From Aquitalea pelogenes (GTDB lineage Bacteria; Pseudomonadota; Gammaproteobacteria; Burkholderiales; Chromobacteriaceae), in contig NZ_LNQV01000002.1 of the NCBI RefSeq assembly GCF_001515305.1, forward strand, positions 102,716 through 166,715: 64,000 nt of DNA. The letters run 5' to 3'. A program made the translations under genes and the position numbers. Each line of letters opens with the position of its first letter. The stretch's first letter is position 1. Below the pieces are notes generated by a model. The model saw nothing but the letters and a program-made list of their open reading frames with translations, did not search any database and was not told the origin of the DNA. This document shows, piece after piece, positions 36,844 through 45,997 of the stretch.

Positions 36844-38313
36844 TCAGACAGCGTCTGCCGACTGCTGCAATAGTGGTGGAAGACAGCGCGACACCCACTG
36901 TCGCTGCTGGTCGTAGGCATGCGCCAGTTGCAACACCGCCATGTCGGCATGCGGCCGCCCGATGATCTGCAAGCCCATGGGCAAACCCTGACTGCCAAAG
37001 CCGACCGGTACATTCATCACCGGCAAACCAGCCATGGTGGGACCAATCACCACCTCCATCCAGCGGTGATAGCTGCTCATCGCCCGCCCGGCAATCATGC
37101 GTGGCCAATGCTGTTCCAGTGCGAAGGGATAAACCTGGGCACTGGGCAAGAGCAGGAAGTCGTAGTTCTCGAACATACGCAGTACTGCACGATACCAGTC
37201 GCTACGGATACGGGATGCACGGTAGACATCCAGCGCAGTCAACTGCAACCCGCCTTCTATCTCCCACAGCAATTCAGGCTTGAGCTGGCAACGGCGTGCC
37301 GGGTCCTGATAATCGGCATACAGGCTGCCAGCCATCAGCCAGTGGCGGTGCACCTCCCAGCTTTCCCACAAGCTGGATGGATCAAAATCGATGGTGCAGG
37401 CCTCCACGGAACAACCCAGCGCAGTGAAATCGGGCAGCACAGACTCGCATTGCGACAACACACCCTGTTCCATCGGCAAATAACCATTCCAGTCTCCCAG
37501 CCAGCCCAGGCGACAAGCACGGAAATCATGCTCCAGCGATTGCTCGGGCAAGGTCCGGGCGGAGGACAGCGGTGCGCGCGGATCAGGCCCCATCTGGGTG
37601 CGTAACAAGGCAAGAATGTCCGGAACATTGCGTCCCATCGGACCTTCGGTAGCCAGTTGCTGCAAGAACGACTCCGGAGACGGGCCCAGTGGCACCGCTC
37701 CCCAGCTGGGGCGAAAGCCGAATACATTGTTGAATGCCGCAGGATTGCGCAGGGAACCCATCATGTCACTGCCATCAGCCACCGGCAGCATGCGCAAGGC
37801 CAGGGCTACCGCAGCACCACCACTACTGCCTCCGGCGCTGCGACCGGGATCGTAGGCATTACCAGTGGCGCCGAACACGGCATTATAAGTATGCGAACCG
37901 GCACCGAATTCGGGCGTATTGCTCTTGCCGATGACAATGGCACCAGCACTACGCATGCGCGCCACCATGATGCTGTCCGCTGCAGGAACATGATTCTGAT
38001 ACAAGCGCGAACCCATGGTGGTGGGGATGCCCTGCGTGGCCGACAGGTCCTTGATGGCTTGTGGCATGCCGTGCATCCAGCCGCGCGACTTGCCGGCATG
38101 CAGTTCGGCATCACAGTGTGCAGCCTGTTGCAGCAAGGCCTCTTCAGCCTGCAAGGACACCAGCGCGTTGACCCGGGGATTGAGCAAGGCGATATGGGAC
38201 AGATAAGCCTGCATGACCTCGACACAGGAATAGTGCCGCTGATGGATGGCATCTGACAATTCCAATGCATCCAGCGCCACGATCGGATTGAGAGAGGATG
38301 TACTGGCCAGCAT
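36844..38313 (-). CDS. Amidase (amidase signature family)
   Basis: 489 residues. The Ser-cisSer-Lys amidase signature is clear: GMPQAIKDLS with the catalytic lysine (about residue 88), then AGGSSGGAAVALA (about 160-172) with the serines. It hydrolyses a C-N amide bond to acid and ammonia. The upstream co-directional gene (129-bp gap) encodes an MHS-type transporter, so the pair may import and hydrolyse one amide compound. The substrate is unknown; the family also includes GatA, but no GatB/GatC is present here. Confidence 0.88.
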   Translation of the reverse strand: MLASTSSLNPIVALDALELSDAIHQRHYSCVEVMQAYLSHIALLNPRVNALVSLQAEEALLQQAAHCDAELHAGKSRGWMHGMPQAIKDLSATQGIPTTMGSRLYQNHVPAADSIMVARMRSAGAIVIGKSNTPEFGAGSHTYNAVFGATGNAYDPGRSAGGSSGGAAVALALRMLPVADGSDMMGSLRNPAAFNNVFGFRPSWGAVPLGPSPESFLQQLATEGPMGRNVPDILALLRTQMGPDPRAPLSSARTLPEQSLEHDFRACRLGWLGDWNGYLPMEQGVLSQCESVLPDFTALGCSVEACTIDFDPSSLWESWEVHRHWLMAGSLYADYQDPARRCQLKPELLWEIEGGLQLTALDVYRASRIRSDWYRAVLRMFENYDFLLLPSAQVYPFALEQHWPRMIAGRAMSSYHRWMEVVIGPTMAGLPVMNVPVGFGSQGLPMGLQIIGRPHADMAVLQLAHAYDQQRQWVSRCLPPLLQQSADAV

Positions 38314-38442
38314 GAAAACTCCTGAAAGATAGATGCAAATGCAGTTAAACCGCAGAAAGCAACGACCGAAGGCTACACATCAACTGCGAATAACAAACAG
38401 CGCTACAGCCCGATATGCCGGATGGGCCTCGCACACGCAGTG

Positions 38443-39768
38443 TCAGGACGGATGCTGGCCAACAGGAATAGCGTCTGGCCGTGGCTGCGTCCCGGACTCT
38501 GCTTTTGGCAGGTAGTAGCAGGCCACCACACCCAGGGCAGTGGAAAACAACAGATAGTAAACAGGGGCAATGGGTGAACCGGTGGCGCCGGACAGCCAGG
38601 TAACGATGAATGGAGCAAATCCGCCAAAGAGCATCACGGCCAGGTTGTAGCCGATGGAAACCCCGGTAGAACGCACCTTGACCGGAAATAACTCCGAAAC
38701 CGCCGTGGGCGCCGGGCCAAAGCTCAAGCCCAGCAAGGTGCAAAACAGCAGCTGAACCATCAACAAACGCTCTATGCCGGGCGCGGCTGCCAGCCAGGCA
38801 AAACCGGGATAAACGGCCAGCAGCAAACCGACATAGGGCCACAGCAGCAATGGGCGACGCCCGATGCGGTCGGACAGGGCACCTGACAGCGGAATCAGCA
38901 ATGTCATCCAGGCGACTACCAGCATCTGAATGGAAAAGACCTGATCCAGCGGCAAGCCGAACTGGCGATGCGCATAAGCCGGCATGTTCACCAGCAATAC
39001 ATAGAAGGCAGCGGTTCCGGGGATGGTGAGTCCGATGGTGAGCAGGATCTGACGGCGATTCTGCTGCAAGGCAGCCGGCATGGAGGGTGCCTCGGTTTTT
39101 GCATCTGCTTGTGAGGCATCGACAAATGCCTCGGTTTCATCCATGTAGCGGCGTATCCACAAGCCCACCGGAGCAATCAGCAGCCCCACGACAAAAGGCA
39201 GCCGCCAGCCCCAGTTCTCCAGTTGGCCCTGATCCAGATTGTGGGTGATCAAGGCCCCCATTCCTGCCCCTCCCAGAATGGCCAGCATCTGCCCGACCAG
39301 TTGCCAGGAACCGTACAGGCCACGCTGATGCGGCGGTGCCGCTTCAACCAGAAATGCCGTTGCGCTGGCGTATTCCCCTCCGGTGGCAAAGCCCTGCAGC
39401 AAGCGGGCCAGCACGATGAGCAAGGGAGCTGCCACACCAATGGCAGCATAAGGTGGAGCACAGGCGATCAGCAGCGAAACCAGGGCCATGATGGCCATGA
39501 TCAGCTGCATGGCGGCCTTGCGGCCCTTGCGGTCGGCATAAATGCCCAGCAGCACCCCACCGACTGGCCGCATGAAGAAGCCGACCCCGAAGGTGGCGGT
39601 TGCCATCAGCAGGGAAATGAATTCATTGCCATCCGCCGGGAAAAACAGTTTGGAAATGATGCTGGTCATGAAGCCGTAGACAATGAAGTCATACCACTCC
39701 AGCGTATTACCGATAACGGCGGCAAGAATCTGTCGTTTGCGGGAAACCGGTTTATGCGTACTGTTCAC
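38443..39768 (-). CDS. MFS transporter, metabolite:H+ symporter (MHS) type
   Basis: 441 residues from the GTG at 39766-39768, which has GGAGGT upstream; an open frame extends further but lacks a ribosome site. Twelve membrane segments. The start (AVIGNTLEWYDFIVYGFM) and GIYADRKGRKAAM plus GFATGGEYASATAFLVE are hallmarks of the MHS group (ShiA, ProP, KgtP), which take up organic acids and osmolytes with protons. Pairs with the amidase gene downstream. Substrate not predictable. Confidence 0.88.
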   Translation of the reverse strand: MNSTHKPVSRKRQILAAVIGNTLEWYDFIVYGFMTSIISKLFFPADGNEFISLLMATATFGVGFFMRPVGGVLLGIYADRKGRKAAMQLIMAIMALVSLLIACAPPYAAIGVAAPLLIVLARLLQGFATGGEYASATAFLVEAAPPHQRGLYGSWQLVGQMLAILGGAGMGALITHNLDQGQLENWGWRLPFVVGLLIAPVGLWIRRYMDETEAFVDASQADAKTEAPSMPAALQQNRRQILLTIGLTIPGTAAFYVLLVNMPAYAHRQFGLPLDQVFSIQMLVVAWMTLLIPLSGALSDRIGRRPLLLWPYVGLLLAVYPGFAWLAAAPGIERLLMVQLLFCTLLGLSFGPAPTAVSELFPVKVRSTGVSIGYNLAVMLFGGFAPFIVTWLSGATGSPIAPVYYLLFSTALGVVACYYLPKAESGTQPRPDAIPVGQHPS

Positions 39769-40102
39769 CTTGCCACCTCCAGACCAGCTGATTGGACTAT
39801 TGCTCCGGGCCGACAGCGCACAAGCATCGAACAGGAACAAGCGGACGAAACAGTCCTGCAAGGTAGAGAGGGATCAAATCGTATGCTACTGGCCTATCTG
39901 CCAAGCCCAGAGCAGCCATGCGCAAGCGGACTAGGCAGGAATGTTCAGCAAGGGATTGATATTGAAAACAAACAGAGGTGGACTCGCCTGATTGGCGAGC
40001 ACCATTTCAGGGACGGCGCTCACCGGCAGTAGCCGGTAGCAAGAACAGGAAGAATCAGGATGAGCAGGCTCAAACCGAAGGGGTTTGAGCCTGTAGCAGA
40101 AA
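39769..40102. other. 334-bp intergenic region between rbgA and the MHS transporter gene
   Basis: No convincing gene. It holds three hairpins: CTCGCC/GGCGAG at 39983-39999, CCGG/CCGG at 40023-40036 and a 12-bp perfect stem (CAGGCTCAAACC) at 40065-40093. The last lies 10 bp after the rbgA stop and probably protects or ends its transcript, although no U tract follows. The rest should hold the transporter promoter, which I cannot define. Confidence 0.6.
40065..40093 (-). terminator. Strong hairpin downstream of rbgA
   Basis: CAGGCTCAAACC, a short loop and its complement GGTTTGAGCCTG give a 12-bp perfect stem directly after the rbgA stop. There is no U tract on either side, so classical intrinsic termination is uncertain. 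Confidence 0.45.
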
Positions 40103-41044
40103 TCAGCTGTTGCGCGATGCGTGCTTGCGCTTTTCCTTTTCGCTGAGCATGGCCTCGCGGGCGGCAGCCTTCTGGGCCGCCAGTTCCTTGGCGCGCTTTT
40201 CCCACACCACCCATTCTTGCGGACGTTCCAGCGTGATGCGGCCGGTATTGCCATCGCGAAAATCGGTCAGCACGATTTCAGCTGCTTTCTGGATATTGAC
40301 GCGACCGCCGCCCAGCATGGCACCACGCTTGCGGCCAATCATTTCCAGCACCTGCCAGTCCTGCAGGCCATCCACCTCATCCAGCTTGTAGCGGGCGGTC
40401 AGTTCAGGGACATAGTGTTGCAGCAGGTATTTGAGCAGCTCCAGCGACACTTCTTCCTCGTCCATGGCATTGCGGCCAACGGCACCGCTGGCGGCCAGAT
40501 TGTAGCCACCCTCTTCCACTTCGATCTTGGGCCACAGCATGCCAGGGGTGTCGTACAGCTCAACGTCATCGGCCAGGATAATGCGCTGCTCGTTCTTGGT
40601 GACACCAGGCATGTTGCCGGTCTTGGCTATCTTGCGGCTGCTCATGCTGTTGATCAGCGTGGACTTGCCGACATTGGGAATACCGCAAATCAGTACACGC
40701 AGCGGCTTGTCCAGCCCGCCACGGTTGGGTGCCAGTTCGCGACAGGCTGCCACCAGCTTTTGCGACGGCGCGCGCTCGCCGGCATCCAGGCCAATGGCCT
40801 GGGTCTGCTTTTTGGCGCGATACCATTCCAGCCACTGGCTGGTGATGGCGGGGTCGGCCAGGTCTTGCTTGTTGAGGATCATCAGGCGCGGCTTGCCTTT
40901 GGCCATGCGTGCCAGCATCGGATTGGCGCTGGACGCCGGCAAGCGCGCATCCAGCATTTCGATGACCACATCGATTTCTTTCAGGCGCTCCATCACATCT
41001 TTGCGCGCCTTGTTCATGTGGCCGGGAAACCATTGAATTGCCAT
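40103..41044 (-). CDS. rbgA: Ribosome biogenesis GTPase YlqF/RbgA
   Basis: 313 residues. A circularly permuted GTPase: G4 NKQD (58-61) comes before G1 GIPNVGKST (121-129) and G3 DTPG (165-168). The start IQWFPGHMNKA is the RbgA signature. The C-terminal ~90 residues form the RNA-binding RbgA domain and end in a basic tail. Acts in late 50S subunit assembly. It lies 3 bp after the DUF3820 gene, in one operon. Confidence 0.94.
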   Translation of the reverse strand: MAIQWFPGHMNKARKDVMERLKEIDVVIEMLDARLPASSANPMLARMAKGKPRLMILNKQDLADPAITSQWLEWYRAKKQTQAIGLDAGERAPSQKLVAACRELAPNRGGLDKPLRVLICGIPNVGKSTLINSMSSRKIAKTGNMPGVTKNEQRIILADDVELYDTPGMLWPKIEVEEGGYNLAASGAVGRNAMDEEEVSLELLKYLLQHYVPELTARYKLDEVDGLQDWQVLEMIGRKRGAMLGGGRVNIQKAAEIVLTDFRDGNTGRITLERPQEWVVWEKRAKELAAQKAAAREAMLSEKEKRKHASRNS

Positions 41045-41047
41045 GCT

Positions 41048-41260
41048 TTAACGCTTTCTTAACGGGTCCAGTAAATAACTCAGTCCATTGTGGTCGATCT
41101 CCTGCATCAATTGCAGCAGACGTCCGATCTCACTCTTGGGAAAACCCTCGCGGGCAAACCAGTTGAGGTAATTGCCGGGCAAATCACAAATCAGTACACC
41201 CTGGTGTTTGCCAAAGGGCATTGCGGTGGTAACCAGACGCTGCAGATCTTCTTGTTGCAT
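41048..41260 (-). CDS. DUF3820 family small protein
   Basis: 70 residues. The pattern TAMPFGKHQGVLICDLPGNYLNWFAREGFP is typical of DUF3820 proteins (also called putative quorum-sensing-regulated virulence factor in Pseudomonas). The MPFGKH...P.YL.W module also occurs next to exonuclease domains, but here it stands alone. No proven function. It is 3 bp upstream of rbgA. Confidence 0.85.
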   Translation of the reverse strand: MQQEDLQRLVTTAMPFGKHQGVLICDLPGNYLNWFAREGFPKSEIGRLLQLMQEIDHNGLSYLLDPLRKR

Positions 41261-41613
41261 GCTTTCAGACCGGACTGAAGGAGGCGCATTGTGCCAAAGG
41301 CTGCCATTTTACGCCACAGCCTTGTTTTGTCGGACTTTTATTGTCGAGTTGCCGGATTTGACCTGCGACAAGTGCCGTTGTCATTTTTCTGTCGAAAACC
41401 GGCGTGGACGGGATAGCATGGTGGCCATTCGTTACCGGGGCCTTGTCGGTTCCGATTGCGACCGCAATGCGAAGTCAGTTCAGTAATAGCGACGTAGGTT
41501 CTTTGGCGCAGGCAGCGTGCCCATGCATGCTTGCACATGGCAGCAGGCGGCAGCCTGCTTTCGCGCTCAAGGCCTCTTCGGGCAGCCAGCCTTGGTTGCC
41601 CTTCTTTTTTTGC
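41261..41613. other. 353-bp intergenic region; possible plus-strand small RNA at its right end
   Basis: No protein-coding frame is convincing. The right half (41455-41611) carries consecutive hairpins: ATTGC/GCAAT (41455-41468), CCATG/CATGG (41521-41540), GCAGG/CCTGC (41543-41558) and the U-tailed terminator at 41580-41611. The left part must contain the promoter of the DUF3820-rbgA operon (minus strand). I could not define a plus-strand promoter. Confidence 0.45.
41580..41611 (+). terminator. Orphan rho-independent terminator on the plus strand
   Basis: GGGCAGCC, a 6-base loop and GGTTGCCC form an 8-bp stem (one G-U pair) followed by TTCTTTTTTT. It works only on the plus strand, where no gene is annotated upstream; the flanking protein genes are all on the minus strand. 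It is the main evidence for a small RNA ending here. Confidence 0.75.
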
Positions 41614-41952
41614 TCAGTACGGCAGTGCTTTGCCGTCATTCAAGGCCAGAATGCCGCGCAATACCCGGTACAGGCACCACAGCCAGGTCAACCCCAGAAT
41701 GGCAAAGCCGACCAGTATCCATAGCAAGGCGTAGCCCAGCACACTGCCGAGCAGGCAGAACCAGAAGGTGCGGATCTGCCAGTCAAAATGGCTTTCGTAC
41801 AGCGTTCCGCGACAATCATCGCGTTTGAGATAATTGATGATCACCGCCACCACCATGGGCAGGCCGGTAAACAGGCTGATGCCTTGCAGGATATACACCA
41901 GCAGGGTGAGGTTGTTCAGCCGGCGCTCATCTTCGCGGGTGAATAAATCCAT
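41614..41952 (-). CDS. Small membrane protein (DUF4870-like)
   Basis: 112 residues with three hydrophobic segments (about 14-40, 60-80, 76-100). The pattern MDLFTREDERRLNNLTLLVYILQ ... INYLKRD ... SHFDWQIRTFWF resembles DUF4870-type (Tic20-like) small integral membrane proteins, which are common and uncharacterised. It follows the gene at 41962-42576 by 9 bp and is probably co-transcribed. Confidence 0.75.
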   Translation of the reverse strand: MDLFTREDERRLNNLTLLVYILQGISLFTGLPMVVAVIINYLKRDDCRGTLYESHFDWQIRTFWFCLLGSVLGYALLWILVGFAILGLTWLWCLYRVLRGILALNDGKALPY

Positions 41953-41961
41953 ACTTGTCTT

Positions 41962-42576
41962 TCAGTTGCTGGCCGGGGCCTGCAGGCGCTGCCACAGCGG
42001 GTGCAGACGGTCGCGGCATTGCTGGGCCGCCAGACGCGACGCCATGAACAGGGATTGCATGCCGTGCGCCACTCCGACCATGCCGCTCATGCGCTGGCGG
42101 CTCCAGCCCTGCAACATGCCCGGATTACGCTGGGGCGCAGTCAACAAAACCGGTGCGGCCGTTGGCAGCGTCATGTGCAGCTGCTCAGACAGCATCCGCA
42201 GACGGCGGTTGGCTTCGTCCAGCAGGCTGAGTTCCGGTAAGGTAACGGCGACATGGCTCAAGGCGAGGACGGCAATACGGGCAGCGAGCCAGTCGGCTTC
42301 ATCGGCAAAGCGGCTAGGGGAGCAGGTGCTTTTGCTGCGCAGCGAAGACAGCAACATGGCCAGGGCGCGGATGTCCGGCAGCAGGGACTCCAGCACCGGG
42401 GTGGCCGCGGTCTGGTCGTGCTGTTGCAGGGTGTGATACAGGCTGTCCGTTTGTGGTGCCACGGTATTGGCCAGGGCCTCACCATCGGTCAACAGGGTTA
42501 CGGACCATACGGCGCCGTCCAGCACCAGATTGGCGCTTTCTCGGGCAATCTGCCTTGCATCACTGACTTCATTCAT
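41962..42576 (-). CDS. Hypothetical protein
   Basis: 204 residues from the ATG at 42574-42576 with GGAG upstream; an open frame reaching 42666 is not supported. No domain is recognised. It is rich in Leu, Ala, Ser and Gln, mostly helical, with no signal peptide or clear membrane helix; the C-terminal half has a basic GMLQGWSRQRM stretch. Coupled to a small membrane protein downstream (9-bp gap). Reading frame and ribosome site make it very likely real, but I cannot assign a function. Confidence 0.6.
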   Translation of the reverse strand: MNEVSDARQIARESANLVLDGAVWSVTLLTDGEALANTVAPQTDSLYHTLQQHDQTAATPVLESLLPDIRALAMLLSSLRSKSTCSPSRFADEADWLAARIAVLALSHVAVTLPELSLLDEANRRLRMLSEQLHMTLPTAAPVLLTAPQRNPGMLQGWSRQRMSGMVGVAHGMQSLFMASRLAAQQCRDRLHPLWQRLQAPASN

Positions 42577-42638
42577 GACCTGGATCTCCAGTCTGCTTGC
42601 CTGGGTGGGTCCGGCGCCTGCTTTGTCTGGAAATAACA

Positions 42639-42667
42639 AATGCCGCCGGATTGACCGCGGCGGCATT
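42639..42667 (-). terminator. Hairpin downstream of the small ORF
   Basis: AATGCCGCC and GGCGGCATT form a perfect 9-bp stem. On the minus strand it is followed by TGTTATTT, a moderate U tract, so it could terminate a short transcript starting in the 42.8-kb region. Confidence 0.45.
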
Positions 42668-42696
42668 GTTCGGGTTTGTTCGTTCTCTGTTACTTT

Positions 42697-42783
42697 TTAC
42701 TGCTGCAGAGACGCCCCTTGGAGCCGCCGTGATGTGCGGTACCAATAAAAATAGGCGTTAAAGACTGCGGAAAAAGTAATCAT
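42697..42783 (-). CDS. Candidate 28-residue small protein
   Basis: ATG at 42781-42783, AGGA about 10 bases upstream, stop at 42697-42699. The product is 28 residues with an aromatic centre (NAYFYWYRTSRR) and a basic end. It sits alone between a terminator upstream and a hairpin downstream on the same strand. Short ORFs arise by chance, and codon use cannot be judged at this length, so this is only a candidate. Confidence 0.25.
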   Translation of the reverse strand: MITFSAVFNAYFYWYRTSRRLQGASLQQ

Positions 42784-42850
42784 GTCGACCATCCTGCCAA
42801 CAAGGGCAGTGGGCTGTCAAGGCGGAATGCAAGAAATCGTTGCATTGCAC

Positions 42851-42879
42851 AAAAAAACCCGGCCTTGGCCGGGTTTTTG
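42851..42879. terminator. Terminator after ETF-QO gene
   Basis: A7, CCCGGCC, 2-base loop, GGCCGGG and T5. A perfect hairpin that is U-tailed on both strands, 22 bp after the ETF-QO stop. Confidence 0.88.
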
Positions 42880-42901
42880 CAACAGCAATACTGCGCGCTG
42901 C

Positions 42902-44539
42902 TTACATATTGGGATAGTTGGGACCGCCACCACCTTCCGGGGTGCACCAGTTGATGTTCTGGCTGGGGTCCTTGATATCACAGGTTTTGCAATGCACGCA
43001 GTTCTGCGCATTGATTTGCAGGCGCGGGCTGCCTTCTTCCTGACCGACGATTTCATACACACCGGCCGGGCAGTAACGCTGCTCGGGTGCATCATACTTG
43101 GCCAGGTTGAAGCTGATCGGCACGCTGGCATCTTTCAGCTTCAGGTGTGGCGGCTGGTCTTCGCTGTGATTGGTGTTGGAAATGAACACCGAGGACAGGC
43201 GGTCGAAGGTCAGCACCCCGTCCGGCTTGGGATAATCAATACGCGTGCATTCGCTGGCCGGGCGCAGCGCTTCGTGGTCGGCATGCTTGTGACGCAGCGT
43301 CCACGGGGCCTTGCCACGGAACAGGAAGGTGTCGATGGCCGAGTAGATCATGGCCGGCCACAGGCCCCAGCGGAAGGACGGGCGGATATTGCGCACCTGG
43401 TGCAGTTCTTCGTGCAGCCAGCTTTGCTTGAAGCTGGCTGAGTAAGCGCTTGCTTCCAGCCCCTGGGCTTCCGGATTGGCCTGCAGCAAGGCAAACACGG
43501 CATCGGCCGCCAGGATGGCGGACTTCATCGCAGTGTGCGTGCCCTTGATCTTGGGCACATTGAGGAAGCCGGCGGTGTCGCCCACCAGCAAGCCACCGGG
43601 GAAGGTGAGCTTGGGCAGACTCTGGATGCCGCCTTCGGACAAGGCGCGCGCGCCGTAGCTCAGACGACGGCCACCTTCAAACACGCCCTTGATGGCCGGG
43701 TGGGTCTTGAAGCGCTGGAATTCCTCAAACGGCGACAGATAGGGGTTGGTGTAATCCAGCCCCACCACATAGCCCACCACCACCTGATTGTCTTCCAGGT
43801 GGTACATGAAGGAGCCGCCGTAAGTGGCGGTGTCCACCGGCCAGCCCACGGTGTGGGTGATGGTGCCGGGCTTGTGGTTTTCCGGTTTGACTTCCCACAA
43901 TTCCTTGATGCCGATGCCGTAGGTTTGCGGGTCGGCGCCGTCACGCAGGCCAAAGCGCTCGAACAGCATCTTGGTGAGCGAGCCGCGACAGCCTTCGGCA
44001 AAAATGGTCTGTTTTGCCCACAGCTCCATGCCGGGTTCGCCCGGCTGGTCGCCATTCTTGCCGGTACCCATGGCACCAGTGGCCACGCCCTTGACCGAGC
44101 CGTCGGCATGGTAGAGCACTTCTGCGGCGGCAAAACCGGGGTAGATTTCCACGCCCAGGGCTTCGGCCTGCTCGCCCAGCCAGCGGCAGAAGTTACCCAG
44201 GCTGACAATGTAATTGCCGTGATTGTGCATCTGCGGCGGGGTCGGCAGCTGGATGGACTCGGTTTCCGTCAGGTAGAGGAAACGGTCGGACAGCGCCGGG
44301 GTATTCAGCGGTGCACCTTTCTCTTTCCAGTCCGGGATCAGCTCGGAAAGCGCCCCGGTTTCGATCACGGCACCGGACAGGATATGTGCGCCGATTTCCG
44401 AGCCTTTTTCCAGCAGACAGACACTGATTTCCTGGCCGTTCTGTTCGGCCACTTGCTTCAGGCGAATCGCGGCAGACAGCCCGGCAGGGCCGCCGCCGAC
44501 GATCACCACGTCGTATTCCATATAATCGCGTTGCACCAC
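42902..44539 (-). CDS. Electron transfer flavoprotein-ubiquinone oxidoreductase
   Basis: 545 residues counted from the first of two tandem GTG codons; the second GTG or an ATG six codons in are alternatives. N-terminal FAD-binding [17 protein letters not shown], a central ubiquinone-binding region, and a C-terminal 4Fe-4S ferredoxin-like domain with [18 protein letters not shown]. It passes electrons from ETF to ubiquinone at the membrane. With glutaryl-CoA dehydrogenase two genes upstream on the same strand, it completes the electron path for acyl-CoA oxidation; the etfAB genes are not in the window. Confidence 0.95.
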   Translation of the reverse strand: MVQRDYMEYDVVIVGGGPAGLSAAIRLKQVAEQNGQEISVCLLEKGSEIGAHILSGAVIETGALSELIPDWKEKGAPLNTPALSDRFLYLTETESIQLPTPPQMHNHGNYIVSLGNFCRWLGEQAEALGVEIYPGFAAAEVLYHADGSVKGVATGAMGTGKNGDQPGEPGMELWAKQTIFAEGCRGSLTKMLFERFGLRDGADPQTYGIGIKELWEVKPENHKPGTITHTVGWPVDTATYGGSFMYHLEDNQVVVGYVVGLDYTNPYLSPFEEFQRFKTHPAIKGVFEGGRRLSYGARALSEGGIQSLPKLTFPGGLLVGDTAGFLNVPKIKGTHTAMKSAILAADAVFALLQANPEAQGLEASAYSASFKQSWLHEELHQVRNIRPSFRWGLWPAMIYSAIDTFLFRGKAPWTLRHKHADHEALRPASECTRIDYPKPDGVLTFDRLSSVFISNTNHSEDQPPHLKLKDASVPISFNLAKYDAPEQRYCPAGVYEIVGQEEGSPRLQINAQNCVHCKTCDIKDPSQNINWCTPEGGGGPNYPNM

Positions 44540-44626
44540 ATCTCCTTTGCGCCCGGAGGGCTGTCCTTATTAGCTGGCAGTCATCATGCAATGAAGCAGC
44601 CACGCTCGTCAAAATCAAACAAGCGT

Positions 44627-45817
44627 TTAAACGGTGCCTTGCTCACGCAGTGTGGCAATCGTGGCAGCGTCGTAGCCCAGCGCGCGCAGTACGTCGTCGG
44701 TATGTTCACCCAGTTTGGGAGGGGCCTGATTGTACTCGACCGGCGTACCGGAAAGTTTGATCGGACACCCTACCAGGGGCACATTTTGCCCCACACTGTC
44801 CTGCATGTGTATTTCCATGCCGCGATGGCGAATCTGCGGATCGCGGAAGGCCTCGTCCACTGTGTTGATCGGGCCACATGGCACTCCAGCCTCATCCAGC
44901 CGTTTCAGCCATTGTTCGCGGGTATTGCCCATGAAGGCTTCGGCCAGCAAGGGTACCACGCTGTCGCGGTACTTTACCCGCTGCGGATTGCTGGCAAAGC
45001 GTTCGTCATCGGCCAGTGCCGGCAGGCCGATGACCTGGCATACCGCACGGAATTGCTTGTCGTTGCCGCAAGCCAGAATGAAGTGGCCATCGGCGCAGGC
45101 AAACACCTGATACGGCACGATGTTGGCGTGGGCATTGCCCAGACGCGGCGGCACTTGCTGACCAATCAACCAGTTCATATTGATATTGGCCAAGGACGCC
45201 AGCGCGCAATCAAACAAGGCCATGTCGATGTACTGGCCCTTGCCACTGCTCTGGCGCGCAATGATGGCCGCCAGAATGGCATTGCTGGCATAGATGCCGG
45301 TGAACAGGTCGGTGACCGCCACGCCCACCTTGTGCGGTTCGCCATTGGCGGGGCCGGTAATGCTCATCAGGCCGGACATGCCCTGCACGATGTAGTCGTA
45401 GCCGGGCAGCTCGGCATAAGGGCCATCCTGACCGAAGCCGGTGATGGAGCAATACACCAGCCGCGGATTGAGCTGGCTGAGGCTGTCGTAATCCAGCCCG
45501 TATTTTTTCAGCCCGCCCACCTTGTAGTTTTCAATCACCACGTCGGCATCGCGTGCCAGCGCGCGGACAATCTCCTGCCCTTCCGGCTTGGTGATATCGA
45601 CAGTCACCGAGCGCTTGCCGCGGTTGGCACACAAAAAGTAGGCTGCCGTGCCATCCGCCAGGCTGGGCGGTGCCCATTGGCGGGTGTCGTCCCCGGCACC
45701 CGGGCGCTCCACCTTGAGCACTTCGGCCCCCAGATCGGCCAGCAATTGACCAGCCCACGGCCCGGCCAGTACCCGGGAAAGATCCAGAACCTTGATGCCT
45801 GCAAGTGCGCCCGCCAT
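44627..45817 (-). CDS. Class III CoA-transferase (CaiB/BaiF family)
   Basis: 396 residues. Typical start (GIKVLDLSRVLAGPWAGQLLADLGAEVLKVE) and the catalytic aspartate in NEPHKVGVAVTDLFTGIYA-like context (here GEPHKVGVAVTDLFTG, about residues 160-175). Moves CoA between carboxylic acids. Its position between glutaryl-CoA dehydrogenase and ETF-QO suggests a succinyl-CoA:glutarate CoA-transferase that supplies glutaryl-CoA; this is inferred from context, since family members act on many acids. Confidence 0.88.
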   Translation of the reverse strand: MAGALAGIKVLDLSRVLAGPWAGQLLADLGAEVLKVERPGAGDDTRQWAPPSLADGTAAYFLCANRGKRSVTVDITKPEGQEIVRALARDADVVIENYKVGGLKKYGLDYDSLSQLNPRLVYCSITGFGQDGPYAELPGYDYIVQGMSGLMSITGPANGEPHKVGVAVTDLFTGIYASNAILAAIIARQSSGKGQYIDMALFDCALASLANINMNWLIGQQVPPRLGNAHANIVPYQVFACADGHFILACGNDKQFRAVCQVIGLPALADDERFASNPQRVKYRDSVVPLLAEAFMGNTREQWLKRLDEAGVPCGPINTVDEAFRDPQIRHRGMEIHMQDSVGQNVPLVGCPIKLSGTPVEYNQAPPKLGEHTDDVLRALGYDAATIATLREQGTV

Positions 45818-45909
45818 GGTGTTCTCCTGATTGATTCGTTAGTGGCCGTCTGGCGGCCGGATGGACAGTGTGATGCCGCCGCTTAAGCAGCCACATGACA
45901 GTGTTCACC

Positions 45910-45937
45910 AAAAAAAGGGCCCGGTAAGCACCGGGCC
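45910..45937 (-). terminator. Terminator after glutaryl-CoA dehydrogenase gene
   Basis: On the minus strand GGCCCGG, a 6-base loop and CCGGGCC are followed by seven U residues. It lies between gcdH and the CoA-transferase gene, so the latter is at least partly transcribed separately. Confidence 0.88.
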
Positions 45938-45997
45938 TCGCAAGGACAGACAGGAACCAACAACGGGGGCAGGTGGAGCCACACCCCCGCTGTGCTA

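Larger units (their letters stand above)
42577..42901. other. 325-bp intergenic region with two hairpins and a candidate 28-codon ORF
   Basis: Between the ETF-QO stop and the hypothetical gene at 41962-42576. It contains the ETF-QO terminator (42851-42879), an inverted repeat ATGCAA ... TTGCAT (42827-42845), a small minus-strand ORF (42697-42783) and a 9-bp hairpin (42639-42667). Together these look like a small separate transcription unit. Confidence 0.5.

Noticed and set aside
39769..39861. Upstream extension of the MHS transporter gene
   Set aside because: The added N terminus is not family-like and the GTG at 39766-39768 has a strong GGAGGT site.
41455..41611. Identity as 6S RNA, SRP RNA, tmRNA or RNase P RNA
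   Set aside because: The hallmark conserved stretches of these RNAs are not present, so only an unclassified small RNA is proposed.
43535..45886. 783-codon plus-strand frame over ETF-QO and CoA-transferase genes
   Set aside because: It crosses two unrelated minus-strand genes and their spacer, so it cannot be a real single gene.
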